This document shows positions 9,177 through 17,660 of a DNA stretch of 64,000 nucleotides, piece after piece. The translations under genes were made by a program, and so were the position numbers. Source of the DNA: Betaproteobacteria bacterium. Its GTDB lineage: Bacteria > Pseudomonadota > Gammaproteobacteria > Burkholderiales > SG8-41. Location of the stretch: contig JAOTVX010000002.1 of NCBI GenBank assembly GCA_029863175.1, positions 103,401-167,400 on the forward strand. The letters are read 5' to 3'. Position 1 is the stretch's first letter. Each line of letters opens with the position of its first letter. A model generated the notes under the pieces. The model was not told the origin of the DNA and searched no databases. It was given only the letters and a program-made list of their open reading frames with translations.

Positions 9177-9345
9177 AAAAATGGTGATGATTACTGGTGA
9201 TGAGAACTGGTGATGTGGAATGGTGATACGTGCCGGCAACGACCGCCGCAAGATCGCTAGAGCGTTTTTCCATCACTCTGATTCATCACCATTATTCATC
9301 ACCATTACTCATCACTATCTCCTCATCACCATTTTGAAGGGCTGC
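9177..9345. repeat. GGTGATG / CATCACC inverted repeat block, copy 1
   Basis: The left arm has GGTGATG units every 13 bp (about 9183-9230). After about 60 unrelated bases the right arm carries CATCACC units every 13-14 bp (9272-9337). The block separates two convergent genes and runs into the 3' end of the dehydrogenase gene, supplying its last codons and stop (SPSKW then TGA). Confidence 0.85.
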
Positions 9346-10438
9346 CAGACGTTGCGCCGCCAGTAGTCAATGACGCAACGACGGCACGCGTGATGTCCGC
9401 CGTGCCGCTTGTCCCGCCAAACTCGTAAGGCACCACCCTTCCCCCGGCAAACGCCCGCTCGACCGCACTGTCCAGTCGTCCGGCCGCTTCGTGCGCTGCC
9501 GCGTCGCCATTGCGATCGCCGAGCCACTCCAGCATCATCGCCGCCGATAGCAACATTGCCGTCGGATTGGCGTGCCCGGTGCCGGCGATATCCGGCGCTG
9601 AGCCGTGCGCCGGTTGGAACAGCGCGTGTTGGTCCCCAATGTCACCCGACGGCGCCATTCCCATACCGCCGACCAGCGCCGCGCTCAAGTCCGAGAGAAT
9701 GTCGCCGAACATGTTTTCCGTCACCAGCACATCATAGTCCCAGGGCTTCATGACAAGATTCAGCGCCATCGCGTCCACGTAAGCGCTGTCGGCCATGATC
9801 CCGGCGAAGCGCTTCGTGCGCTCCTCGAATATCCGCCGGAAGAACGCCATCGAGCCCAGGACGTTGGCTTTGTCCACGCAGGTCACCCGCCCCGCCCGGC
9901 CGCGCTCCCTCCTGCGTTGCGCCAGCCGAAACGCGAAGTCGAAAACGCGCTCGCTGCGCTTGCGGGTGATCACCAATGCATCACGTGCTTCGGCGTCATC
10001 CTTGACCTGCGTCTTGCCGCGCTCGGAAAAGAGCCCCTCCGTTTGCTCGCGCACCAGCACGAAATCGATTTTCGCTGCACGCGGATCAGCGAGGCGGGGC
10101 GAAAGCCCCTTGAGCGGCCGGATCGGGCGCACGCCAGCGTAGAGCTCGAGATGCTCTCGCAGGTCGAGCTGGGGGGAGATCTCGGTTCCGTCCTTGTAGC
10201 GGATGTGCGGCAGCCCCATCGCGCCGAGCAGGATCGCGTCCGCCTGCTCGCACGCCCGGATCGTTTCATCCGATAGCGCGGTTCCCGTCTCTTGGTAAGC
10301 CGTCGCCCCCGCGGGATAGTCGGTAAACGCCAGGCGTACTGAACCGACCTGGTTGCATACGGCCGTAAGAACTTCCTTCGCCGCCGCCATGACCTCGACA
10401 CCGATCCCGTCGCCGGGAAGCACCGCAATCTTGTACAT
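9326..10438 (-). CDS. Isocitrate/isopropylmalate dehydrogenase family protein
   Basis: A 370-residue NAD(P)-dependent beta-decarboxylating dehydrogenase of the LeuB/Icd fold. It begins MYKIAVLPGDGIGVEVM, has the substrate and metal segment VLVREQTEGLFSERG, and carries the family signature NMFGDILSDLSAALVGGMGMAPS, with GSAPDIAGTGHANPTA near the C-terminus. It is not beside leuCD and its sequence differs from standard LeuB (ILLGAMGLPHIRYKDGTEISPQ), so the substrate may be a tartrate or malate analogue; I leave the symbol empty. The last residues come from the adjacent repeat. Upstream lies repeat DNA only. Confidence 0.85.
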   Translation of the reverse strand: MYKIAVLPGDGIGVEVMAAAKEVLTAVCNQVGSVRLAFTDYPAGATAYQETGTALSDETIRACEQADAILLGAMGLPHIRYKDGTEISPQLDLREHLELYAGVRPIRPLKGLSPRLADPRAAKIDFVLVREQTEGLFSERGKTQVKDDAEARDALVITRKRSERVFDFAFRLAQRRRERGRAGRVTCVDKANVLGSMAFFRRIFEERTKRFAGIMADSAYVDAMALNLVMKPWDYDVLVTENMFGDILSDLSAALVGGMGMAPSGDIGDQHALFQPAHGSAPDIAGTGHANPTAMLLSAAMMLEWLGDRNGDAAAHEAAGRLDSAVERAFAGGRVVPYEFGGTSGTADITRAVVASLTTGGATSGSPSKW

Positions 10439-10492
10439 GTTGTCCGTTTCTTCGGTTCGCTACGTCGCGCTTCGCCAATCGAAAAACATTCT

Positions 10493-10773
10493 TTAGCCGC
10501 AGATAATTAGAAGTAATCTCGAAAACCGAATTGCAGCCGCCGATGAACGCCGATACACGCCGATGAAGAAGACATACATTTATTTACCCCGGTTTTCCGC
10601 CCGCGTTTATCTGCGGTTAATGAGAGTTTTCGTTTCTTGAGATACGTTCCACGCACGGAATCACACAGAATTCCATTCGCTCACTACGCCGTTTGTGGTC
10701 TACAGTCCTGTCCGTATGTTTCCGTGTGTTTCCGTGGCTGAAGGGGGGTTTTTCCAGTCACCGGTCACAGCGT
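10493..10773. repeat. Composite repeat block between dehydrogenase and AhpD-like genes
   Basis: This 335-bp gap holds no gene. It contains the decamer family as an inverted pair (GCCGCAGATAA near 10497 against TTATCTGCGGTTAA near 10609), with GCCGATGAACGCCGAT copies between them. It then has the CACGGAAACA family (10640-10773), whose end TTTCCGTGTGTTTCCGTGG followed by CCAGTCACCGGTCAC mirrors the block after nrdJ. Confidence 0.75.
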
Positions 10774-11361
10774 CTAGCCGGCGTGTCTGCCCACATTCCA
10801 GCCGTGAGCCGCCAGGTGCTTCTCGCCCACTGCCTTGGGCTCCTCCTCGAGCGGCGTCGCCATGGTGTCGTTCCAGCGGTTGAGGAAGCCGAAAAGCGCG
10901 ATCACACCAACGATTTCGACAACCTGGTTGTCGCTCCAGTGCTCCCGCAACTTCGCGAAGAGTTCGTCCGTGACATCGTTGGGCTGCGAGGCTGCCGCGA
11001 TCGTGAAATCGAGTGCCACGCGCTCGGCCTCCGTGAAGAGCGGGCTCGTTTGATACTCCCAGACCGCGTCCAGCTTCTTCTCTTCTACGCCGTGCCGGAG
11101 CGACGCTCCGGCCGTGTGCGCCATTCAGTAATGGCAGCCGTGAGCACGGCTCGCGACGTGTGCCACGATCCGCCGGAAGCCGGTGGGCACCTCGCCCGCC
11201 GGGTCCCATACCGCGGCAGTGAGCTGGGTAAACGCGCGCAGGAGCTTGGGCTTGCGCTGCATGATAAGAGCGCTGTTCGGGAAAAAACCGAGCGACCGGG
11301 CGAAGTTGGCTTCCAGGTCCTTCAGCTCCGGTACAAGGGGTAAAGGGGCGAGACGCGGCAC
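10774..11361 (-). CDS. AhpD/carboxymuconolactone decarboxylase-family protein, candidate selenoprotein (TGA at codon 79)
   Basis: Reading from GTG 11361 to the stop at 10774 gives 195 residues if the TGA at 11127-11125 is translated. The parts on both sides belong to one alpha-helical AhpD/CMD peroxidase-like protein: ANFARSLGFFPNSALIMQRKP before it, and AHTAGASLRHGVEEKKL, SPLFTEAERVALDF and IVGVIALFGFLNRWNDTM after it. The TGA falls at the second Cys of the redox motif, reading CHY-(TGA)-MAHT where relatives have CxYCxAHT. Cys76 is retained. The start is chosen because AGGAGG lies 4 nt before the GTG. A hairpin that fits a bacterial SECIS follows the TGA. Alternatives are a nonsense mutation or a sequence error. 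If real, the product would be a CxxU thiol/selenol peroxidase or disulfide-handling enzyme. Confidence 0.75.
11094..11127 (-). promoter_or_regulatory. Candidate bacterial SECIS element after the in-frame TGA
   Basis: On the minus strand the TGA (11127-11125) is followed 12 nt later by GCCGGAGCGTCGCTCCGGC (11112-11094), a perfect 8-bp stem with loop GUC. The loop begins 20 nt after the TGA and its first base is G. Bacterial SECIS elements recognised by SelB lie inside the coding region just downstream of UGA, with a small loop carrying a G in its first two positions. The match is to these general rules, not to a specific known element. Confidence 0.6.
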
Positions 11362-11465
11362 GTGACCTCCTGATGGCGTGGGTAAGCGATGATGAAGCGG
11401 TGATTCTACCAACTCGCTCGTGCGCCGGGCGACGCCCGGCGCGCTAACGCGGTAAAATTCCGCGC

Positions 11466-12080
11466 GTGCCGGACAACCGTCAATCCTTGACCGAAGCAGA
11501 CGTCGCGCACGATCCGATCGCGCAATTCGGAGAGTGGTACGAGCGCGCGCTAGCAGTCGAAAAACCGCTGCCCCACGTTGTCGCACTGGCCACCGCGACC
11601 CGCGGCGGCCGCCCCTCGGCCCGCATGGTGCTATTAAAGAGCTTCGACGCGCGGGGCTTCATTTTCTTTACGAATTACCGCAGCCGCAAGGGGCAGGAGC
11701 TCGCGCGCAACGGGCGCGGAACGCTGCTCTTCTATTGGGGCAGCCTCGAGCGCCAGGTCCGCATCGACGGACGCGTCACGAAAGTTTCCCGGCGCGAGTC
11801 CGACGACTATTTCGCGACGCGCCCGCGCGGCAGCCAGCTCTCGGCGTGGGCATCGCCGCAGAGCGACACCGTTCCCGACCGAGGCATGCTCGAGCAGCGC
11901 ATGAGCGCGCTGGCACGCCGCTACCCGGACCAGGTGCCGCGTCCCGCCCACTGGGGCGGCTATCGGCTGACGCCAGAGGCGATCGAATTCTGGCAGGGGC
12001 GCGAGGACCGGCTGCACGACCGCATTCTCTACCGCCGCACCCGCGGCGGCCGCTGGACGATCCAGCGCCTTGCTCCCTGA
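11466..12080 (+). CDS. pdxH: Pyridoxamine 5'-phosphate oxidase
   Basis: A 204-residue FMN-dependent PNP/PMP oxidase, which oxidises pyridoxine or pyridoxamine phosphate to pyridoxal phosphate in the cytoplasm. Characteristic stretches are ARMVLLKSFDARGFIFFTNYRSRKG (FMN and substrate binding), LLFYWGSLERQVRIDGRV, FATRPRGSQLSAWASPQS and the C-terminal FWQGREDRLHDRILYRR. Length and motif order fit PdxH. The start is GTG at 11466. It diverges from the AhpD-like gene, with about 100 bp between their starts. Confidence 0.95.
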   Translation: MPDNRQSLTEADVAHDPIAQFGEWYERALAVEKPLPHVVALATATRGGRPSARMVLLKSFDARGFIFFTNYRSRKGQELARNGRGTLLFYWGSLERQVRIDGRVTKVSRRESDDYFATRPRGSQLSAWASPQSDTVPDRGMLEQRMSALARRYPDQVPRPAHWGGYRLTPEAIEFWQGREDRLHDRILYRRTRGGRWTIQRLAP

Positions 12081-12082
12081 CC

Positions 12083-12256
12083 CCGCGTGACCGGTGACCC
12101 GTGACCAGCCGCCCTTAGGTCGGGATGCCTCATCACTTCGGCAAGAGGTGAAGAATAATGGTGATGATTGAGGGCGATGAGAAATGGTGATGAAAAACCT
12201 CTCCTAAAACCTATCACCAGTACCTCATCACCATCTTTCATCACCAGTTTCCATCA
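12083..12256. repeat. GTGACC heptads plus GGTGATG / TCATCACC block, copy 2
   Basis: Immediately after the pdxH stop are three heptads (GTGACCG, GTGACCC, GTGACCA). GGTGATG units (about 12160-12193) and CATCACC-type units (12205-12256) then form an inverted pair, ending at the 3' end of the convergent gor gene. Confidence 0.8.
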
Positions 12257-13609
12257 CTAGTTCTCGACCGGTTCGCGCATCGTCACGAATTCCTCGGCCA
12301 GAGTGGGATGGATGCCGATGGTGGCGTCGAGCTGTGACTTGGTGGCGCCGCAGTTGAGCGCAACCGCGAACCCCTGCATCACCTCGCCCGCTTCGGGTCC
12401 CACCATGTGCACTCCCAGCACCCGGTCGTTCTTGCGGTCCACCACGAGCTTCATTAGCGATTTCTCGCTGCGTCCCGTAAGCGTGTGCTTGAGCGGCGTG
12501 AAAGTCGAGCGGTAGATCACGATATCGAGGCCCTTCGTGCGCGCCTCCTCCTCGGACAAGCCCACGGTCCCGACGTTGGGATGGGAGAAGATCGCCGTGG
12601 CGACGTTCTCGTAGCTCATCCGGCGCCGGCCCTGGTTGAAGAGCCGGTCGGCCACGACCATGCCCTCTGCCAGCGCCACCGGCGTGAGCAGCACGCGGTC
12701 GGTCACGTCGCCAATGGCGTGGATCGACGGCACGCTGCTCTGGTAGCGCTCATCGACAACGACAGCGCCGTTCGCACCGAGCGTCACGCCGGCGTCTTCG
12801 AGCCCCAGCCCTGCGATATTCGGCGCGCGACCGGTCGCAAGCATGACTCCGTCGCTTTCGAGGACGGTGCCGTCGGTGAGTGTGCTGTGAAGCGACCCGT
12901 TGCGCGTGATCGCCGTAATGTTGCAATCGTAGCGGACCGTTATACCTTTCGCCGCCATCTGTTCGCCCAGGAAACGGCCAAGGTCGGCGTCAAAAGACCG
13001 TAACAGGGGTTTGCGGCGGTAGATGAGCGTGGTCTCTACGCCGAGACCGTTGAAGATCGACGCGAACTCCACCGCGATGTAGCCGCCACCGACCACCGCC
13101 ACGTGCCGCGGCAGCTCGGCCAGGTGAAACGCTTCGTTCGAGGTAAATGCCAGGTCGGCACCTGGGATGTCCGGCTTCACCGGCCAGCCCCCGGTCGCCA
13201 CTAGAATGTGCTCTGCGGTGGCATGTTTGCCGTTCAAGTCGACGGTGTGGGGATCGAGGACGCTCGCACGCCCCTGGAATAGTTGGACACCCGAGCTCTT
13301 GAGAAGCCGCTCGTAGACATCATTCAGGCGCTCGATCTCGCGATCCTTATGCGCGACCAGCGTCTTCCAGTCGAAGGCAGGCTCACCGGGCCGCCAACCG
13401 TACGCCACGGCATCCTCGAAATCTTCATGGAAATGCGCAGCATAGGAGAAAAGCTTTTTCGGGATGCAGCCGACATTGACGCAGGTGCCGCCGAGGTAGC
13501 GATCCTCCGCAATGGCCACGCGCGCGCCAAAGCCGGCGGCGAAGCGGCTGGCCCGCACGCCGCCAGATCCTGCGCCAATGGTGAAAAGATCGTAGTCGTA
13601 CTTGGGCAT
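12257..13609 (-). CDS. gor: Glutathione-disulfide reductase
   Basis: A 450-residue class I pyridine nucleotide-disulfide oxidoreductase, which reduces GSSG with NADPH in the cytosol. It has the FAD-binding [16 protein letters not shown], the redox-active [13 protein letters not shown] (two Cys), an NAD(P)-binding [21 protein letters not shown] followed by two Arg in YRRKPLLR, and the C-terminal active-site HPTLAEEF. The glutathione-specific wording ([33 protein letters not shown]) separates it from lipoamide and mercuric reductases. It forms part of the window's thiol-redox set with MsrA, DsbC and the AhpD-like protein, but is not co-transcribed with them. Confidence 0.95.
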   Translation of the reverse strand: MPKYDYDLFTIGAGSGGVRASRFAAGFGARVAIAEDRYLGGTCVNVGCIPKKLFSYAAHFHEDFEDAVAYGWRPGEPAFDWKTLVAHKDREIERLNDVYERLLKSSGVQLFQGRASVLDPHTVDLNGKHATAEHILVATGGWPVKPDIPGADLAFTSNEAFHLAELPRHVAVVGGGYIAVEFASIFNGLGVETTLIYRRKPLLRSFDADLGRFLGEQMAAKGITVRYDCNITAITRNGSLHSTLTDGTVLESDGVMLATGRAPNIAGLGLEDAGVTLGANGAVVVDERYQSSVPSIHAIGDVTDRVLLTPVALAEGMVVADRLFNQGRRRMSYENVATAIFSHPNVGTVGLSEEEARTKGLDIVIYRSTFTPLKHTLTGRSEKSLMKLVVDRKNDRVLGVHMVGPEAGEVMQGFAVALNCGATKSQLDATIGIHPTLAEEFVTMREPVEN

Positions 13610-13780
13610 AAGAATTCTCCAACCTTGGGACGATTCGGGACATTCCGCGGATACCGCCGATCAACGCCGTGGATCGTCGCACATCAGCGACACCTCCATC
13701 AAACTGCCGGCACCCCGCTATAATCGCTGTATGCGCCCCGGACTCGATGGCCCGACTGCGTTGCGGCGCGCCGTGTTCTA

Positions 13781-15010
13781 ATGCCCGCCCTGCTCGGGGG
13801 TCTCGCCCTTCTCACGGTTCCCGCCGCGGTCCTGGTGGCGGCCTTCCTCTTCGTCGTCTACAGCCCCGCCTTGCCGCGATCGCTGGCGGGACTCGAGCTC
13901 TACGGGCCGTACATTCTCTTCGCGATAGGATCCGCGCTCGCCTTGACATTCAAGCGCGGGCGGGTGCTGGCGGCTCTCGCCGTCCTGATCATCGCCTACA
14001 TAGCGCAACAACTGTGGCTCCAACACGGCCTTGTCGACCTTAGCGCCCGAACGATCTTTCTGGCGCTGGGCCTCTTCGTGCCGCTCAACCTCGGCGTCCT
14101 CGCCTTCCGGCCCGAGCGCGGCACGTTGAACCGCTACGGCGCGCTGCGACTGGCGGTGTTGGCTGCCGAGGCCGCGCTCGCGGCGTGGATCATCCAGAGC
14201 GGCGGCACGGGCATTATTGACGCGGCGTACCTCAAATTCATCGATCCGGCCCCTATTAGTGCCGGGCACTTGCCGCAGCTCGCGATTCTTTTCATCGCGC
14301 TCGGCGCACTCGCCGCCCTCGCCGCCACTTTTCTGACGCGCTCGGCCATCAACGCGAGCCTGGCGGGAGCAATCATCGCCTTCGCCGTCGCAGCGCATGT
14401 CGTGACCGCTTCGACCATATTCTCGGTCTTTATCACGGCCGCTGAGCTGATGGTGACAATTGGCGTGCTCCAGGCCAGCTTCCGCATGGCATTCCGCGAC
14501 GAGTTGACGGGCTTGCCGAGCCGCCGCGCGCTCAACGAGCGGCTGATGACGCTCCCGCGCGCTTACACCATCGCGATGCTCGACATCGACCATTTCAAGA
14601 AGTTCAACGACACCTACGGGCACGATCTCGGCGACCACGTCCTCAAGATGATCGCTGCGCGCATCGCCCGCATCAGCGGCGGCGGCACGGCGTTCCGTTA
14701 TGGCGGCGAGGAGTTCACGGTGCTGTTCCCGGGGAAAAGCATCGGCGAGGCCGTTCCCTTTCTCGAAGCGCTGCGCGAGAACGTGCAAGCCTATCAGCTC
14801 GCGCTGCGCGCCTCGGACCGGCCGAAGAAATCGAAGGGTGCGAAGCGGCAGCGCGGCGGTTGGCGCGACAAACGCTCGGTTTCGGTGACGATCAGCATCG
14901 GCGTCGCCGAACGTAACGACCGGCTCGAAACGCCGGAGGAAGTAACCCAGGCAGCCGACCGCGCGCTCTATCGGGCGAAAGAGAAGGGCCGTAACCAGGT
15001 GAGCCGCTAG
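13781..15010 (+). CDS. Membrane GGDEF diguanylate cyclase
   Basis: A 409-residue protein. The N-terminal 230 residues contain about seven hydrophobic helices. A GGDEF domain with DELTGLPSRRAL, DIDHFKKFNDTYGHDLGDHVL and the active-site variant GGEEF (in FRYGGEEFTVLF) follows. It is expected to make cyclic di-GMP from GTP at the inner membrane, with the membrane part as an unknown sensor. GGEEF is an accepted catalytic form. No EAL domain is present. The final TAG stop coincides with the first bases of a repeat element. It is transcribed away from gor. Confidence 0.9.
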   Translation: MPALLGGLALLTVPAAVLVAAFLFVVYSPALPRSLAGLELYGPYILFAIGSALALTFKRGRVLAALAVLIIAYIAQQLWLQHGLVDLSARTIFLALGLFVPLNLGVLAFRPERGTLNRYGALRLAVLAAEAALAAWIIQSGGTGIIDAAYLKFIDPAPISAGHLPQLAILFIALGALAALAATFLTRSAINASLAGAIIAFAVAAHVVTASTIFSVFITAAELMVTIGVLQASFRMAFRDELTGLPSRRALNERLMTLPRAYTIAMLDIDHFKKFNDTYGHDLGDHVLKMIAARIARISGGGTAFRYGGEEFTVLFPGKSIGEAVPFLEALRENVQAYQLALRASDRPKKSKGAKRQRGGWRDKRSVSVTISIGVAERNDRLETPEEVTQAADRALYRAKEKGRNQVSR

Positions 15011-15217
15011 CAGCCTGTCGGACTTGGCGCTCTGACAGGCTGCTAACAGCAAAACCGCCTGCGGATTTCGGATCGAACTGGCGATAACGACCGCTTCCGA
15101 ACTGTAATGGCGTCTGCGAGTGCGGTCGAAATGAGAGTTCTTTGCCGTGTTTTGTCCTTATATTGTGCAGGCGGTTTTGCCTTAGGAGTTTGGCGGACCA
15201 TAGTCCGACAAACTCCT
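15008..15217. repeat. Composite palindromic element, copy 1 (complete)
   Basis: End A is the inverted repeat TAGCAGCCTGTC (15008-15019) against GACAGGCTGCTA (15034-15045). An inner perfect 14-bp inverted repeat follows, GCAAAACCGCCTGC (15049-15062) and GCAGGCGGTTTTGC (15167-15180), enclosing about 100 bp. End B is AGGAGTTTGGCGGAC (15184-15198) against GTCCGACAAACTCCT (15203-15217). The first TAG is the stop codon of the diguanylate cyclase gene. Confidence 0.85.
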
Positions 15218-15260
15218 CGGGACACGGCGCACCCGGCGCTGCGCTACAATCGGCATTGTC

Positions 15261-15941
15261 GTGAACCCACTTACCCAGCTTCTGCTCGCCTGCGGCGCGT
15301 TCCTCGCAACGCATTTCGTATCGAGCACGCCCCTGCGCGCAGGGCTCATCCGTTCCATCGGGGAAAAAGCCTACCTCGCGCTCTACAGCGCTGCCGCTTT
15401 CGCGACGCTGGGCTGGATGATCTTTACCTATATCCGGGCGCCGTACGCCGGTCTCTGGCCGGTGCTAAGCCTGCGCTATGCGCCGCTTTTTTTCATGCCG
15501 TTCGCGCTGATCCTCATCGTCTGCGGCCTGCTCGCGCGCAACCCGACGATGGTCGGCCAGGAGCGCCTGCTCGAGGCCGACGAGCCGGCTCGCGGCATCC
15601 TGCGCGTGACGCGCCATCCCTTGATGTGGGGCGTTGCGCTGTGGGCAGCGGTGCACATGCTCGCGCGCGGGGATGCGGCGGCCGCCGCGTTTTTCGGGAC
15701 GTTTCTCGTGCTCGCGCTGGCGGGCACGGCGCTGAGCGACCGCCGCAAGGCGCGCTCGCTGGGCGAGCGTTGGCAGCGCTTCTCGGCCGTTACCTCGCAC
15801 GTGCCTTTTGCGGCGATCGCGGCCGGACGCAACACATTGAAGCCCGCGGAGATCGGCTGGAGTAAACCGGCCGTCGGGATCGCGCTCTACGTTGCGCTCA
15901 TCTTTCTCCATTCCGTGATCTTCGGCGCGCGACCGTACTGA
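15261..15941 (+). CDS. NnrU family membrane protein
   Basis: A 226-residue integral membrane protein with about six hydrophobic helices and the conserved NnrU stretches THFVSSTPLRAGLIRSIGEKAY, RNPTMVGQERLL and GILRVTRHPLMWGVALWA. NnrU was named from denitrification loci, but its role is unsettled and homologues occur in organisms without denitrification. No nitrogen-oxide genes are near. The start is GTG at 15261. The gene follows a repeat element directly and precedes a transporter on the same strand with a 50-bp gap. Confidence 0.85.
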   Translation: MNPLTQLLLACGAFLATHFVSSTPLRAGLIRSIGEKAYLALYSAAAFATLGWMIFTYIRAPYAGLWPVLSLRYAPLFFMPFALILIVCGLLARNPTMVGQERLLEADEPARGILRVTRHPLMWGVALWAAVHMLARGDAAAAAFFGTFLVLALAGTALSDRRKARSLGERWQRFSAVTSHVPFAAIAAGRNTLKPAEIGWSKPAVGIALYVALIFLHSVIFGARPY

Positions 15942-16012
15942 CGCGGCGCGCCACCGGCCACTGCGCGTCCCCCCGGTTACAATCCTGCACTTTGCGCTAC
16001 CTCGCGCGGGCC

Positions 16013-16924
16013 ATGCCGCCGCCATCTTTCGTGCAAAGCCGTGCGTTCGAGACGCTGCTTGCGTGGTACTTCGTCTCGGTCTGGGGCTCTGGTTTTGTCG
16101 CAACCAAGATTGGCCTGCAGCACGCGGCGCCGTTCACGTTCCTGACATTGCGGTTCGCGTTTGGCCTTGCATGCCTCATCCCCATCGTCCTGATCACGCG
16201 GCCGCGCTGGCCGGCCTCGCGGCAGGAGCTCGGGCATGTGATCGCCGGTGGCCTGCTCATGCACGCGGTGCACCTCTCCGGCAGTCACTACACGCAGTAC
16301 CTCGGCCTGTCCGCCGGGATTACCGCGCTGATTCTTTCGTTGCAGCCGCTCATGACCGCGCTGATCGCGGCGCGTTGGATGAGCGAGCGGCTCTCACCGC
16401 GTCAATGGTGGGGCATCGGCGCTGGCCTGGCGGGCGTTGCCCTCATCGTCTGGCACAAGGTGGACGTGCGTGAGGCGAGTATCGGCAGCCTGGTTGCGGT
16501 AATGATTGCGCTCGCCGGTGTCACCGCGGGAACGCTCTACCATCGCGTTTTCTGTCCGATAGTCGATTTGCGCAGCGCCACTTTGCTGCAGTTCGCCGTT
16601 ACCATTGCCGTGCTCTCACCGCTCGCGTGGCTTGTGGAGGGGTTCGTGGTGAGGTGGTCGTGGGCGCTGGCGGGCTCCATCGCCTTTCTCGTGATCGGCG
16701 CGTCGATCCTGGCGGTAAGCGCGTTGCATACGCTCATGCGGCGCGGCCAGGCGACTCGTGTCACAAGCCTCGTCTTTCTCACGCCAATCTTCGCCATTGG
16801 GCTCGAGCTGGTTATGTTCGGGGAAGTCCCCAGCGTGCTGTCCATCGTGGGTATCGTAGTCACCTGTTTTGGCGTCGCCCTGGTCGCGTGGCGGCCCCCG
16901 ACCGGCAGAAACGCGTTGGCTTGA
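16013..16924 (+). CDS. EamA-family drug/metabolite transporter
   Basis: About 303 residues with ten predicted hydrophobic helices arranged as two EamA repeats (first from FETLLAWYFVSVWGSGFVATKIG, second from GSLVAVMIALAGVTAGTLYHRVF). EamA carriers export small metabolites or amino acids; the substrate cannot be told from the sequence. I take ATG 16013 as the start; an in-frame TTG at 15992 would add seven residues and neither has a clear ribosome-binding site. It probably forms a transcription unit with nnrU upstream and possibly the stress protein gene downstream. Confidence 0.85.
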   Translation: MPPPSFVQSRAFETLLAWYFVSVWGSGFVATKIGLQHAAPFTFLTLRFAFGLACLIPIVLITRPRWPASRQELGHVIAGGLLMHAVHLSGSHYTQYLGLSAGITALILSLQPLMTALIAARWMSERLSPRQWWGIGAGLAGVALIVWHKVDVREASIGSLVAVMIALAGVTAGTLYHRVFCPIVDLRSATLLQFAVTIAVLSPLAWLVEGFVVRWSWALAGSIAFLVIGASILAVSALHTLMRRGQATRVTSLVFLTPIFAIGLELVMFGEVPSVLSIVGIVVTCFGVALVAWRPPTGRNALA

Positions 16925-16998
16925 TCGAGATCAAAACGGCTGCACCGGCCACCGCGCATGATCGTCGCGGTGATTCAAAAGAACTCGAACGCTACGCC

Positions 16999-17439
16999 AT
17001 GTTGAGATTTCTGGTCCCCACCGACGGCTCGGAACACGCGTTGGTTGCGGTCGAGGAAGTAATCCGGCTCGCGTCGCAACTCGCTCAACCGGTCGAAGTG
17101 CTTCTGCTCAACGTGCAGCCTGCGGTGCCCGCCAAGTTCCTGTTGCTCGGAGAAGGCACGCCATCAGACAAGCGCAAGCTCGAGGAGCCGCTGCGTCAGG
17201 CCGGTGAAGAGACATTGCAGCCGGCGCGCGCTCTGCTTGAGCGCGCGAAAATCGCTCATGCCTGCCACGTCGAGATCGGTCACGCCGCCGAGATCATCGC
17301 TCGGTTTGCGCAGTCCTATCACTGCGAGATGATCGTGATGGCAACGCGGGGACTCAACGCCGGCTCGGGACTGTTGCTCGGTTCTGTCGCGACGAAGGTT
17401 GTGCACCTCGCGGAAATCCCGGTGCTCCTGGTGCGCTAG
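16999..17439 (+). CDS. Universal stress protein family (UspA-like)
   Basis: A 146-residue single-domain Usp. It begins MLRFLVPTDGSEHALVAVEEV and ends with the nucleotide-binding signature GxNxGSGLLLGSVATKVV, then IPVLLVR, the pattern of ATP-binding Usp proteins. The N-terminal Asp and the Gly-rich ATP loop are both present, so nucleotide binding is likely. These proteins raise tolerance to starvation or oxidative stress in ways that differ between organisms. The ATG start is 75 bp after the transporter gene, on the same strand. Confidence 0.88.
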   Translation: MLRFLVPTDGSEHALVAVEEVIRLASQLAQPVEVLLLNVQPAVPAKFLLLGEGTPSDKRKLEEPLRQAGEETLQPARALLERAKIAHACHVEIGHAAEIIARFAQSYHCEMIVMATRGLNAGSGLLLGSVATKVVHLAEIPVLLVR

Positions 17440-17526
17440 CGCCCTTTTCACCGCGGCCGGATCCACAAGGTGAGCCGCCGGTTCGCAGGCGGGTAGAATG
17501 CTGACTTTTCCTGGCCCGCGTGTCCC

Positions 17527-17625
17527 TTGAGCAGTGTGCCGCTTGCGTTCGGCACGCTCGGCGCGGTACTCGGCATGGTGCCCGTGTTCTGGGCCATGGG
17601 CGCGGGCCTGCTCGCCGCGGGTTAA
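17527..17625 (+). pseudogene. C-terminal remnant of an MFS-type transporter
   Basis: A 33-codon frame ending in TAA reads PLAFGTLGAVLGMVPVFWAMGAGLLAAG, which looks like the last transmembrane helix of a major-facilitator transporter (the GMxPVFW motif). No upstream part exists between 17440 and 17526, so only the tail remains. Identification rests on one helix and is tentative. Confidence 0.35.
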
Positions 17626-17660
17626 GCGGTGACCCGCGCGCGCTGAGACTGGCGCAGCAA

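Noticed and set aside
13778..15052. 424-codon minus-strand frame
   Set aside because: Antisense to the diguanylate cyclase; Arg/Glu/Gln-rich shadow composition without domain.
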